Shown here: in pieces, positions 49,166-60,860 of the stretch
Layout: each line of letters starts with the position of its first letter
Numbering within the stretch: the first letter of the stretch is position 1
Assembly: GCF_008831285.2 (NCBI RefSeq)
Contig: NC_045149.1
Coordinates: 8,398,417-8,462,416, forward strand
Direction: 5' to 3'
DNA length: 64,000 nucleotides
From: Nymphaea colorata
Lineage: Eukaryota > Streptophyta > Magnoliopsida > Nymphaeales > Nymphaeaceae
Notes under the pieces: model-generated
The model's input: the letters and a program-made list of their open reading frames with translations, nothing else
Told to the model about the DNA's origin: nothing
The model's database searches: none
Made by a program: the position numbers and the translations under genes

Positions 49166-51000
49166 TGTTAACACCCCAAATTTTTCCACATCAAAATTGA
49201 AGCAATATGAAAATTTCACAAAAGAATTGTAAAAATTTACAATTTCAAAGCCAATTTCGAATCTAAAGAACAATTATATTCAAATCGTGAATTTAACCTG
49301 GGACACGAATCCCCATGCAAGATTACGAGTCCAAATCCAATTGCAAAATTTAAATTTTGACTTAGATCCAAGAATTGAGTCTAAAATGCTACACTGGACC
49401 CACGTGTGGGCCCCACCTAGCCCATATGGCCTAGAGCCCCCCAGGGGCCACGCCCCCCTCCATTTAAAAAAAAGTAATAATAAATAAATAAATATTGAAG
49501 AAAAGTCATTTTCAAGAACAAATAAAGGAGAAACCCATAAAAAGAGAGACATTTATATCTCTCTCTCTTCTTTAACCAGGTCCTCCTTAAAAAAAAAAAT
49601 CATTTTCAAGGAAGCAATTACTAGATTGGTCAAACTCACCTAATCTACTTAATCCAAGTAGGTTTGACTCGGGTGCACCCAAAAGTGGTGCCAATTCCAG
49701 CTAGGTTCGGTCAGCACAGACTCAACACAGTCAAAACGTAAGTCTGTCTCATGATCCAATTAATGGATGAAAATAGACTTTGACCGAACCAAACCCACTT
49801 TGACTAAACTCAGTCAAAGTATATTTTAGCTCAATTAAGATCTTTCTTGACCCAAATTTATCAAATTACCACAAACAAAGTCAAACTACTCGCAAATGAG
49901 CTTTGACTTTGGTCAATTGGTCGAAATTGATCAATTCGGACAATTTTGCCCTTCTGTGGTCAAATTGATATTAAAAAGCCTAAATTGGTTTATGAAAGGC
50001 AAATAAACATTTGAATTTGTCAAATGCATGAATCAAATACCAAATTTAAATTGAATTTCTCAAGTGAAAGTTTGATTCAGTTGAAATCCATTTTCAATCA
50101 AGTTTTGGACGAAAATACCTTTTTCGAACCAAATTTAAAACAATTTTCGAATTTTATTAAAATTTAAATTGAATTCAATGACATTTGGAGCTTAATAACT
50201 TGGTTTTAACCTTACAAGCTCAATTTCAAACAAAAAATAAATAAATAGTACAAAATAAGGACAATACCCTGTGCAAGGGCATTTTCATCCAAAATTTTGA
50301 TCAAGTTGGTCACCTAGGTCTGAACCCATGTTGACCAAACCTAGCACAGCCCACCTAGCTCGTAGAAATGGGCTGAGAAATGGTCAATTAGAGCCTTTAA
50401 AGCCTATTTAACTCATTTTACAAGTCCCCAAGGTCTTAAGCAAGTTCCCAAGGTGAGTTAAGAAGGTGGTTGAACCCACCTCCTCCTCTATATAAACCTC
50501 ATCTTGGCCACCAAGGAGGGTGACGAATTTTTGGAATATTCCATCAAGTGTTGCAGCCAAGGAGCTTGGACAGAGAAGCCAAGGAGGAGCAAGAAGATTC
50601 GTCCAAGCTTTCTTCTCCCCTTTCTCTCATTTTCTTCTTCATTCTCTCTATCGAGTTTGCTAAGTTAGGTTGCTTAAGTGAACCCTTACTTAGCATTTTC
50701 ATGGAGAGAAGCTCTCTCATTCTCCATTCCAAATTCCAGCAAGCAAGTTATTTCTTATTCTAGCTTTGTGTAATCACCCCAAATTTTTATAAAGAACTAT
50801 GATGTTTTATCCAAGTGCGAAATTCAAATTTAGGCACAAGATTCAAATCCAAAATACAACTCTTAGGTCCAAATTAAATCCAAAATACAACTTTTAGATA
50901 CAAATTAAATCCAAAATACTACTCTTAGATCAAAATTAAATCCAAAATACTACTTTCAGATCCAAAACTCAAGTTCAGATCCAAATCAATCATTTAAGAC

Positions 51001-51360
51001 TAATTTGCCCTTCCTTTTGACCAAAAAACCTCCTTTTAGATGGTGATTTTAGTCTTTTTGGGTAGACAAAACTAATTTGCCCTTCCTTTTGACCAAAAAA
51101 CCTCCTTTTAGAGGGTAACTTTTGTCTTTTTAGGTGGACAAGACCCATTTGCCCTTCCTTTTGAAAAAAAAACTTCCTTTTAGAGGCTAATTTTAGTCTT
51201 TTTGGGTGGACAAGACTCATTTGCCATTCTTTTTGACCAAAAAACCTCCTTTTAGAGGGTAACTTTAGTCTTTTTGGGTGAACAAGACCCATTTGCCCTT
51301 CCTTTTGACAAAAAAATCTCCTTTTGGACGGTGATTTTAGTCTTTTTAGGTCAAAAAATT
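51001..51360. repeat. Five tandem 72-bp units in the U3 part of the family-B LTR
   Basis: The anchor TTTGCCCTTCCTTTTGA recurs at exact 72-base steps from 51001 through 51289, with CCTCCTTTTAGAGGGT and TTTAGTCTTTTTGGGT in each unit. Because 72 is a multiple of three, a minus-strand frame of 156 codons stays open across it; I regard that frame as a by-product. The array ends about 30 bases before the TATA box. Confidence 0.92.
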
Positions 51361-51390
51361 CAAATTTTAGGTTTTGGCTCCAAAATCCTC

Positions 51391-51398
51391 TATAAATA
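51391..51398 (+). promoter_or_regulatory. TATA box of the family-B LTR
   Basis: TATAAATA in the context CCTCTATAAATACCCCCC, just downstream of the 72-bp repeats. This is the expected start of the R region. Inferred from sequence only. Confidence 0.6.
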
Positions 51399-51724
51399 CC
51401 CCCCATATCCTCCCTCTTGGGCAAGATTGGTCTTTGGGAGAAACTGTAGTGTATTCTCACTTGAAGACTTAGAGTTTCTCTTGAGCTCTCTCTCTCTCCC
51501 TCTTCCTCTCTCCATTTCCTTCTCCAACTTAGAGCAAGCTACAACACTCTTGGAGCTTCATTCAAAAGTGGATCTTCAAGTGAAGGTGTTCATCTTCCTT
51601 AGGTCATTTCTCATTAGAGCTATGTAATCTTCATCCCTCTCATTTCTCTCTTCTTTCTTTTCATTAATATTCTTATTATTATGCTATTTCTTTTTCTTAA
51701 ACATAGTCTTGTTGTTGTTTTCAT

Positions 51725-52500
51725 TTTCTCTTCTCATCTTCTTCTCCCCATGGCCAAAGGAGATAGCACTCAACCTCTTTTTAGAGACAAGAGACTATGC
51801 TCAAGTGCACCAGGAGCATGAGAAGATGAGATGATATTTTATTTTATGATTAAATCATGCTCTTTCAAGTATTCTTGTTGTTCTTGTTCTTTCTCTTTAT
51901 TAATATCTTCTTGCTCTTTCTTCTCTTCAATATATTCTTGTTGTTGTTGTTCTTTTCCTTAATGAATATATTTTTGTTGTTATTGTTATTTTATTTATTC
52001 AATATAGTCTTGTTCTTGTTATTTTCTTTTTTTTTCTTCCTCCTCTTCCCATGACCAAAGGAGATAGCCCTCAATATCTTTTTAGAGACAAGAGGCTATG
52101 CTCAAGTGCATTGGGAGCATGAAAAGATGAGAGGAGCTTTCATTTCATGATTGAATCATGTTTTCTCTTTTATTAAATATAACATTGTTTCTCTTTCTAC
52201 ATTTTCTCATCATCTTCATCTCCCCACGGCTAAAGAAGGTAGCGCTCAATCTCTTTTTAGAGACAAGAGGCTATACTCAAAGTGCATCGGGAGCATGAAA
52301 AGATGAGATGATCTTTCATTTTAATCATGTTCTTTCTTTTCATGAATACATTCTTATTGTTCTTTTGTTTTCTCTTATTTTCCTCTCTTCCTCATTTCTC
52401 CATGGCCAAAAGAGATAGCTCTCAATGTCTATTTTAGAGTCAAGAGGCTATACTCAAGTGCACCAGGAACATGAGAAGATGAGGTGGTATATCAATTCAT
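51725..52500. repeat. Four diverged tandem units with inverted ends in the family-B LTR
   Basis: The core CTTTTTAGAGACAAGAGGCTATGCTCAAGTGCA recurs, with variation, near 51776, 52076, 52249 and 52428, each followed by GAGCATGARAAGATGAG. Each unit begins with a CTCATCTTCT-like run and ends with AGAAGATGAG, so a unit could fold as a hairpin. The last unit is also at 90-200 in the window-edge LTR. Confidence 0.8.
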
Positions 52501-55500
52501 AGTTACATCATGTCTTCCCTCCTAATTGAACTTTGCTTTTTCCATCATCCTCTTTCTTTCTTTCCTTCCTTGAATGTTATCTATATATTATGCATGCATA
52601 GTTGCTTGGTTCTTTACTTACATGTGAATGTATGGTGGGAATGAGAGTGTGGTTTGAGGACTCTTTATTTTCATATTAATTTTTGAGGTTGGGACTTGTC
52701 CAACCCGGGATAAACCCTCATGAAAATGTACATGTTAATATGCATTTGCATGTCATTTTGTGCTAGTTTCCTTCTTAATCATCACATTAGGAACCCTAAC
52801 GAGTGCCTCGTTATGTTGCTTGTTTTCTTCCATACCCAACGGTGGAAGAAATATATCTCTTATAACAAACTAAATAATAACATTCTATGCTTATATAAAT
52901 CATATGTTCCAAAACATTTTCAAAAAGAACCTTCTAACATGGCCTTAGGGACTTAGCTTAAACTCTTACATGAGTCCAAGCTCCCCTCCAGCCCACATAA
53001 AAGTTGAAGTTGGTAATTTTAAGTTGTTCCTTGATTTCTAATCTTGTGAAGGTATGGATGTATACACATGTTATATATATCTATGCCAACATGATAACCC
53101 CCCATCTTTCTCTCTCTATGCTTTCACTTTTCATTTTATAAATTTTTATATGTGTATGAATACGTATGTACATGTGCTCCATTCCCTCTCTTTCAAATAT
53201 TTATTCCTCTTTCAAGACAAATATCTTCTCTTATAAAATTTCTCATACCCATATATACGTATGATATTTTTCTTTTCCTCTAAAATCTCTCTTTCTCTTC
53301 AAATCAATACATCTTTTTCTCTTAAGCTTTCATATATGTGTATATGTGATGATATGTACACATGTATGCATGTCTTTCTCTATCTCTATCTCTATCTCTT
53401 TCTTTTCATAAGAGTGTTTTATCTCTTGTATTCTTTTTAACATTGTCCTCTCACGAACTTTTTATTTACCAACTTCAATAAGACCACAAACCAAGTAATG
53501 ACCCAATATTGGATTCATGCTTGATGGTCTACAATCTCTATCCCCTTTCAAAAACTTTTGCTTCTTATATACAATAATTATAACAACGAAATCTTATATG
53601 TATGTTGTGGTTGGAATGACTTTAAATGAATGTTGTGGTAGGAATGTTTTACATTTTTTTAATCATATAGGGTAAATGCATTCATGCATTCTCACCCACT
53701 TTATTTCACTTATGATCACAAGCACCTCTCCAAAAGAACTTAAGCAAGAAGGGATGGAGCTCTAGCTAGGTGGTAACCGAATTAGAGCAAAATATCAAAC
53801 CTACTTAAAGTCTTAAGAGAACACTAAAGTTATTTCAAAATGATTTCACAAGTTTTTAAAATGATATTTACTAGTTCCACTTTTTCCTCAAAACATTTCA
53901 CATTTTCAAGCAATTCTTCAAGAACCTTTTCAAAAGTTTGAAACTTCAAACTTTCAATATTTTTTACACCGCATATAGAATCAAAAAGATGTTTAAGTTA
54001 AAACAAAATGCATCAATGGTAAACATAGTCCTTGGGTTGATTACCACCGGTAAAGGCGCCAGGAACGGTCGATCCTCGTACCGACGGGCGAATCTCTTTC
54101 TTTCCTCTTTCAAAACAAAAACCTCATTTTTCTGGAGCACTTCAAAACCAATGAAAATTTTGGGATGCAAACACTTTGCTAAGCTTGAATCCACGGTTGG
54201 GTTCTTGTTTAGGATTGCTCGATTTAGAAAACAAGTGAAGACGAAGGACAAGCATCAAGACCGACCGCAAGGTAGGTAATTTTAACTCACTTCTCTACTA
54301 TTTTAGCTTATTGTTGATTTATTTTAATTCCAGCAATTCGTGGGAGGGTTTATTTTCATTTGCTTATGGCTGGGAATGATGTCCAGCTAAGGGAAACCTA
54401 CGCTTCAATGTACATGTTAATGCATAATGCATGCATATGTCGCTTTTTCTTAAATATGAACCCACGTATCATATTTTGAAATGGGCCCCAAGGCCACGTC
54501 CCTTTCAAAGGAATCAACTTAATACCATTTTGAACTCCCTACCATGAGAGAATCCCATGGTGAAAGAGTGATTTTGCTGCATCATGTATAATGAGAATGC
54601 CTATAAGGGATGGATACGTTCTTATGAATGTGATCCACCCTTGCATGGCGAAATGATGGATGAAAAAGCTTGAGTATTGTTTTATTTTCTTTCTTATTCA
54701 CAGTCATTTTGATTCATGTCTTTCAATTTAATTAATCAAGGGTAGTAGGGGAGATTTGAAACAAGTTTTCAATCTTCCTACATGAAAGAACCCAACCATG
54801 AATCCTCATGATTCATGAATCATGCGGTCCCTTGATAAAATTTCAATTTGAAAAGTAAGGTACGTATATGTATTCATTGTTATATATCTACATATATGTA
54901 TCCGATTTCTTGTCAAAAATTACATTCCTCTCTTAAAATCAGGTTGGAATATGTTTCCAAACCGGTTTTTAAGGAAATAGGCTATTTTTATTGATTTTCC
55001 TAGTGCAAGGCTATGAATCATTTTCATTTTATTTTTACTTAATTTCAGCAAATCCATACGTAAGATGTATGTATGTTGTTGAAATCAGACCATGTTTCAT
55101 AGGAATTGGTTTAAGAATGTCAAAGTTTACATATTTGAAATACCAACTATCCTAGAATCATCCAAAAGAGTTGACGATCTCATTACTATCAGATCTCGAA
55201 TTTGAATCTATTTGAAAGACTACTTATTTCTATCTCAGAAACAAGCCCTTCATTTGAATCAATGTCTACAATTTTCAGCTATCTAAATCAACACAAGGTC
55301 TGATTTTTAGCTATTTTGAAACAAAAGTGGATGTCATCCACGTCTCCCATCCATTTCAAAGATTGAACTTGGCATCATTTATATATTTTCATCATTTTGA
55401 AAATTTTATGTTAAGCCTCAAGCTTATGGACTACATCTCTAATTCATGTGCTTAATTATATAATAAGCACATATAGAGAAAGTCCTACATTTTAATCAAT

Positions 55501-56208
55501 CTTCATGCAAAGATTGTATGACGTGCAATATGGACTTTGAGAGATTATGAGAGAGTGAAGAATGTATGTTTCATATGAATGAATCTTGAGGGATTATGAG
55601 AGAGAAAAGAATGAATGTTCCATATAGTTTCCCTTCACGTTTCATGCATTCACCTTCACTCAAAATCAATAGCACCACATAAACATTCTCAAGACATTAA
55701 GTGATTCAAATTTGAGTTGCAAAAAGTGACCAAGTCATATTACAATGAGAATTTGTAAACCTCACTTAACTTCAAAAGAAAACACAAGCAATGCATTCAT
55801 AATCTTTTGGCCAAAGTGCGTTTGAAAAACAACATGCTTTCTAACGATTTGGAACCCATGTTATTTCAAAAGAATGAATTCTACAAATCACATGATTTGA
55901 CAAAAGAAGAGTTCAAAATCAATTTTGATCATAAGATGATCATCATCACCTAGAGTTCACAATGAAGAACTCAATTCTAAATCTTCAAAATCCTCAAGAA
56001 TTATGTATTTCAAATCGAAAACAAAGGTTTTAAACCAATTTGAAGACCCCCCAATATTCAAATTCATTAATTCAAAAATGAATTTCGGTTCTTGAATCCA
56101 AAACCTCAATGTGATCCAAATGATCCTTAGTCCTTAGTCTAATTACCCCAATTTTTGCTGACTCGCATTTCGACCTCCTTAAAAAATGAGAGGGGTGCGA
56201 ACACATGA

Positions 56209-56720
56209 CCTAAAACTTTTATATATACATATATATATTAGGTGTTAAAATAGTTATTTTTTAGAATACTTTTTCTGATCAGTCCACTCTCTTTGAAGGA
56301 TTGGAGATACACTAGTTGTTCCATTCTTTCTCTCTCTCTTTTCTTCTTTCCTTTCCTTTGTTTTCCATTCATACACAATGACGTTTTTTCATCTTTTTCG
56401 TTCATAATCACCTAACCACATTTACCAGCTATTTGTTTATTTAATTTCTTTTCTTGTGTTTTCCTCCATCTAAGCATGCTATTTATCTACGTGAACTAGA
56501 TGCCGACAAACACAAACCAAAGCATCTTAACAGATACTCTTTCCGCCAATTTATTATTTATTCATATAATAGTTTTAATTTTGTTGTCTACTACACACTG
56601 TAAACAGAAATATTTTTTACTGAAAAGGAAAATAGAAAATCTTAACAAACAGTTGGTGGCTTTATAACCCAGTCTCCAACAATCCTTAGCCGACTGCATG
56701 TTTCATCTGTCACAACAATT
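56209..56720. repeat. Dispersed repeat, copy 2, right half, and AT-rich sequence
   Basis: The first 120 bases or so resume the repeat interrupted at 25544 and parallel 21590-21690 (TATATATACAT, TAAAATAGTTAT, CAGTCCACTC). Beyond that the sequence is AT-rich and not coding. Confidence 0.55.
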
Positions 56721-56721
56721 G

Positions 56722-57070
56722 AAGACCGTCCAAAGTAAGGCTATGCGTGGCCGCGCCAGGCTGGCCAGGACCATGCCTAACCACACCAGGCCGTAGCCAG
56801 CCAAGCCAGAACCGGCCGGTCGGCCAGCCAGAACCGTGCCTAGCCGGCATTACCAGGCCTGACTGGGCCTAGACTGCCAGCCCGGCCTGCCAAGATTGGC
56901 AGACCTGGGACTGGATTGACCAGCCTACTAGGGCCAGGATTGGCCTGGCCGTAGCAGGCAATTCCCAAGATTAGCCAAACCAAGGCCATGCTTCACTGCG
57001 CAAGGTACGGTCAAACCAGGCTTGGTCAGCCTGCCACGTTGGATGTGGGCCCCACAACATGGCAGGATGC
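56722..57070. repeat. GC-rich degenerate repeat of CCAGGC/GGCCAG words
   Basis: About 350 bases packed with GCCAGGC, GGCCAGCC, CCAGGCCT and their complements, in strong contrast to AT-rich flanks. No long open frame and no clear terminal repeats. It may be a sub-terminal repeat block of a DNA transposon. Confidence 0.55.
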
Positions 57071-58149
57071 TGCAGTAAAGCTGGGTGAATTTATCAAGGA
57101 AAATTATTCCAATGTGTCGTTATTTTCTCTTAAAATAAAGTACTAAAATTTATTTTTAGGTTTCTGATGCATCCTAACAGTTCATGTTTTTCCTCAGTAT
57201 TACTCATTCGTATCAATGAAAATATAAAAAGCTGATAGCCCAAAAAGAAAAAAAGAAAAAAGAAAAAAATGCAACTTTTTCCATCCTAAGCTAGGCTTGT
57301 CACCATTTCCTTCGGTGACTGATTGAAAGGCTAAGTCACTGCCCAAAAATCCTTCAATTCTTCTTTCCTCCTAGATTTTGGGTTGTGTAAGCATCAGCGA
57401 CCGCAATGGTACACCATTCAACTTAGATATACTCCCAAAAAATAACAAAAACCTTGTTCTCTCTGCCTATTGTGCTTCACATGTGTCATAGGGACAGTAG
57501 CACTTCTAAGGTGAAACACCTAAAATCATGCCAATTAGTTGACTTCCTAAGACGTGATCGCTAAGAATGTTTATTTCTTTACCTATCACCACTTCTTCCT
57601 TTTCTTTCCTTGATTCAGTGCCCATACAACAGTAAAAAAGAAGTCTAATATGATCATTTTTCTAGTTCAAGTATAGTTTTCTTATATAAAAAAATAAGTA
57701 AAACTTATTTCCTAATAAAAAATGCAACAACTTTGGATCAAAATCTCTTTCATGCATGGATGCATGCATGAGGAGAACGAGCAATAATGCACCTCCACAT
57801 GTGACAAACTATCAATGTTACTAGTGTTGGAAGTCCAAAGGAGGCTAGTGATTGCCCTAAGCCACTAGCTTAGCATAGCTGGTCACTCCTATCAGCCGTT
57901 GAATTCACATACGTAGGCATAAGTTCATGTGCCACTAAAAAATACTCAATTATGCACTAATTGAAGGGTATCGTAGGTGCACCGCAGAGGCATCATGGTA
58001 GACCTAGACCCTAGGGACAGGGGAAAGGGGGTTCTCTCTCGCTTTGTCCGTGAGATTCCCCTCTCGCTCATTCCAAAGGAGATTAGTGGCCATCCCTCTT
58101 TGTTTTCCTTACCTTTGAGTAGACATTGAATATGGTATCTTTTAATGTG
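57071..58149. other. Stretch without a recognised gene
   Basis: AT-rich and non-coding, with a GCATGGATGCATGCATGAGG run near 57754. Nothing else recognisable. Confidence 0.45.
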
Positions 58150-58373
58150 TGGTATCAGATTTGGCCCTTAAATTCTTTGTCCATTATTTTGGATTTAGCC
58201 ATGTCATTGAATTCTCCACTTTGTCAAAGACCATGTAAGCGAAGGGCATATAAAGGTTCAATTCATTCGGTCCAATTAACAGGTTAAGAAAACCATTATT
58301 AAATGTTGTACTGCATGAAAAAATCAAAAAGAATTTGAGTATACTTAGATTATACACTCAAATTGAGGGGGCA
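58150..58373 (+). other. Possible remnant of a small copia-like element
   Basis: TGGTATCAGAT at 58150-58160 matches the initiator-Met tRNA primer site used by most plant copia elements. AATTGAGGGGGCA at 58361-58373, directly before TGTTACGG, looks like a polypurine tract and LTR start. Only about 200 bases separate them. I could not match a left LTR to the right one, so this may be chance. Confidence 0.25.
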
Positions 58374-58904
58374 TGTTACGGTTAATTATCAAACCATTGA
58401 AAATTAAAAGCCAGTTGTAATCAACAGCTAGCTTGTGTGATGTGTAACATTAGGAGTGGAACATCTGCGGTTACAGGAAGATTCTAATTTCTATAGTTAA
58501 ATTATAATCATGCATAGTAAATACATGTTTATCATTATTCTTTTTTAATTGTTGTAATCATTATCTCATGTAACCTTTCTCTAGACAATTTTAATATGTA
58601 ACATGCCTTATAAATATATCAGTATAAATATTTACTCACCTTACACAGAGTGGGTAAGAGTGAGGATTCTAACTACTGTTGAGTGGAGCTGGTTATATAT
58701 GATGCTCCCGTGTATGAATTTTCATGTGTGATTTTAATAATGACACAAATGCTCATGGTTAATACAAAAAAAAAATTGTAAAGAAAAATAAAAAAAGATT
58801 TGAAGATTCAATAAAGGTAAAACTTATCAATTCATATATGGATATCGTTATGACTAATATACTATTTTAAGCGGTAGAAAAACTTTTTCACCTTTTTATC
58901 CCAC

Positions 58905-59130
58905 TCATAGTTTTATCTTATTATCTCATAAATAATTTATTATCTCAGACATATTATCTATACTTATGTTTTACATTGTCTCATACATCTATCTTTTGTT
59001 ATCTCATACTTAGTGTTTACTATTATTTTATGCATATGTCATTATCTCGCACCTATTTGTTATCTCATCCATATTTGTCATCTCACATTTATTTATTATC
59101 TCATACTTATTTGTTATCTCATACACTTAC
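58905..59130. repeat. Degenerate TTATCTCATACTTATTTG-type tandem repeat
   Basis: TTATCTCATA or a one- or two-base variant recurs about ten times, spaced mostly by 15-25 bases. The region is almost free of G on this strand. Confidence 0.75.
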
Positions 59131-59217
59131 ATGCATATTGAAAGTAAATATGCATATTGATAGTATGATACACTACCAGCATATGCTTGTTATATACATG
59201 GGGGGCCGGGGGCGGTG

Positions 59218-59220
<3 letters not shown>

Positions 59221-59273
<53 letters not shown>
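59221..59273. repeat. (GA)n microsatellite
   Basis: An uninterrupted GA run of about 53 bases. Confidence 0.95.
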
Positions 59274-59275
<2 letters not shown>

Positions 59276-60138
59276 AAATATACAAAAGAGAGGACGCGCC
59301 GGGTATGCAAAGGAAAGATAGCCTTGACTTTTTCTGCAGTTTCAAGAAAAGGTATTATGAAACCTTTGATAATTTTTCTATGTAAATTTGTTGAGGACAT
59401 TGAACAGGCAAACAACAATGGCAATTCTTCTTCTTCTTCTTCGTCTTTTTGCATATTCCACTGTAATTCTTCGTCTAATAATATGTCCAACTGACGCATA
59501 ACCACATAAACTAACTTTTCCTTTTATGCGTATAGTACCTATGATAACAGGGTGCGTTAAAAATGAAGTTGCCCCTGCGTCGACGCGATGCGGGTGCGGG
59601 TGCGACCTTGATTCGCACCCAACACTGTCCCGGTGCGACTGACCGCGCCCAAATAAAAATATCTTTTATTGTCGCGAGTCAGGTGCGAAAAAAAACGAGT
59701 CGGGTATTTTCCCTCACTATCTCTCCTGCGATCTTCCCTTCCGCCAGTCCTGTGATCCTCCCTTCCGCCAGTAGCAGCTTCCTCTTTTCTTTCCGCTGCG
59801 ATGCTGCTCTCTCTCTTCCTCTCTCTCTGCACTGCGTCCACGACCGGCAATCAAAGAACTCCGTGAGGATTGAAAATACTTGAAAGATTGATCTGGCGAG
59901 GACTGCACGGTGGATTTGGCCTGCATCGAGGATTGACGGCGTCTTTCGATTTCGGCCGGCACATTCTTCCTGAAAATTCTACCTGCCTGGTGAGCAATGC
60001 CGAGATTGTGAAGAAACTCAAAAAAACCCGCGCAAGAGAGGCGAACTCTGCTTTCCCCTTTCCCCTTTCCTTTTACTTTCAGCAAGAGAGGTTAAAGAGC
60101 TTGTTGAACATAAATTTCAGTCGTGTAAGATATGATGA

Positions 60139-60300
60139 CTAAATGAAGGTTTTTTTACGGTTGAGCGATGGGCCTGCTAGCCCGAGCTGGGAGAATATGT
60201 CCTGGAGCTTGTTGACGGTCGGGATCACCGACTGCCCGATGGAACCAACGGCCGCGTTCGAAGTTGGGGCCTGTTTCTCGGCTTCTCCAAAGTCCCCCAT
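60139..60300 (-). pseudogene. Probable captured first exon of a DRP3-type dynamin gene
   Basis: On the minus strand an ATG at 60300 opens a 53-codon frame ending in TAG at 60139-60141. After an acidic, Ala-rich start it contains IGQSVIPTVNKLQDIFSQLG. That is the N-terminal start of plant DRP3-type dynamins, which act in mitochondrial and peroxisomal fission. In those proteins the motif leads into the GTPase G1 region. Here the match ends after QLG and gives way to unrelated residues, as expected where a fragment was cut. It lies inside the hAT-like element 59539-61001, so I read it as gene capture. The family match is from memory; a search would settle it. Confidence 0.55.
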
Positions 60301-60860
60301 CAATCTGAGAAGCTCCCGCCAGGAAGTCCGCCGCCGATGACATGCCGGAAAAAACCTTCAATCCTTCTTAACAGTCCGAGGGGTTTCCCCCTTTCGCCCT
60401 CTCCCTCCCTCCCGCTGACGGCGTTTGCTCGCCCGCTTCGAAAGCTCACATAGGCTCGGAGTTTGGCTGGGGTTCACGAAGCAAGGTATGGGGTTACGGC
60501 TTCCCTCGACTGGCCAACCTTCTTGCTAGGCCAGCTTCGGGCGATGGCGGCCCGGACACTTAGTGGACTCGTATTTGGGTCCGGACTATTTAGTGCCATC
60601 ATAGGACATCGCTCAACTGAAAAAAAATGACATTGCCACTGTACCGTGTCGAATACCAACTTGTTCTTAAATCAGATCACTTGTTCTTAAATCAGATCAA
60701 TTGGATTTGAGAACCAAATAGTAAAATCGGGTTAACGGTGGAGTCAAGTTTCCAATGGTGATACTTGAAGTTAAATTGAATTTAAATTTTATAACTAGAA
60801 TGTTGTATGAGATTTTTTATATTTTTGTGGTAAATATTTTCTATAAGTTTCTAATATTTT

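Larger units (their letters stand above)
50769..54173 (+). mobile_element. Solo LTR, family B, nested in the 3' LTR
   Basis: CTTTG stands on both sides (50764-50768 and 54174-54178), and removing one copy plus the insert restores the reading TAGCTTTGCTAAGCTTG seen in the other two LTRs. It starts TGTAATCACCCCAAATTT and ends GATGCAAACA. At 3405 bp with no internal region it is a solo LTR, left by recombination between the two LTRs of a full element. It holds a five-fold 72-bp repeat, a TATA box, a four-fold repeat of about 175 bp or more, and the conserved 3' block. The same family appears at 1-1824. Confidence 0.92.
25545..56203 (+). mobile_element. Tandem Ogre/Tat-like Ty3/gypsy array: LTR-int-LTR-int-LTR
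   Basis: The whole 30.7-kb block is one insertion: CATGA precedes it (25540-25544) and follows it (56204-56208). The left end is TGTTAACACCCCAAAT and the right end ...GGGTGCGAACA. Inside are a 5' LTR, internal copy 1 (29176-36908), a middle LTR lacking its first 690 bp or so, internal copy 2 (39846-49165) and a 3' LTR that carries a nested solo LTR. The lineage call rests on very long LTRs (about 3.63 kb), an extra ORF upstream of gag, gag-pro separated from RT by a non-coding gap, and a second RNase H between RT-RNaseH and integrase. These are known traits of the Tat/Ogre branch. All reading frames are broken. Confidence 0.9.
49166..56203 (+). repeat. 3' LTR of the array, split by a nested solo LTR
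   Basis: It begins TGTTAACACC and ends GGGTGCGAACA, followed by the CATGA target duplication. Without the nested element it is about 3.63 kb. Compared with the 5' LTR it has about 110 extra bases near 49490-49600. It lacks two stretches near its end (around 56120 and 56150), including the conserved CTCGTACCGAYGGGCG block. Confidence 0.9.

Noticed and set aside
50990-51460. 156-codon minus-strand frame encoding a Lys/Arg-rich 24-residue repeat
   Set aside because: It is open only because the 72-bp LTR repeat is a multiple of three. It lies antisense to the LTR promoter and has no start context or family match.
58976-59494. 172-codon plus-strand frame
   Set aside because: It is built from the TTATCTCATA repeat, the GA microsatellite and a TTC run, all low complexity.
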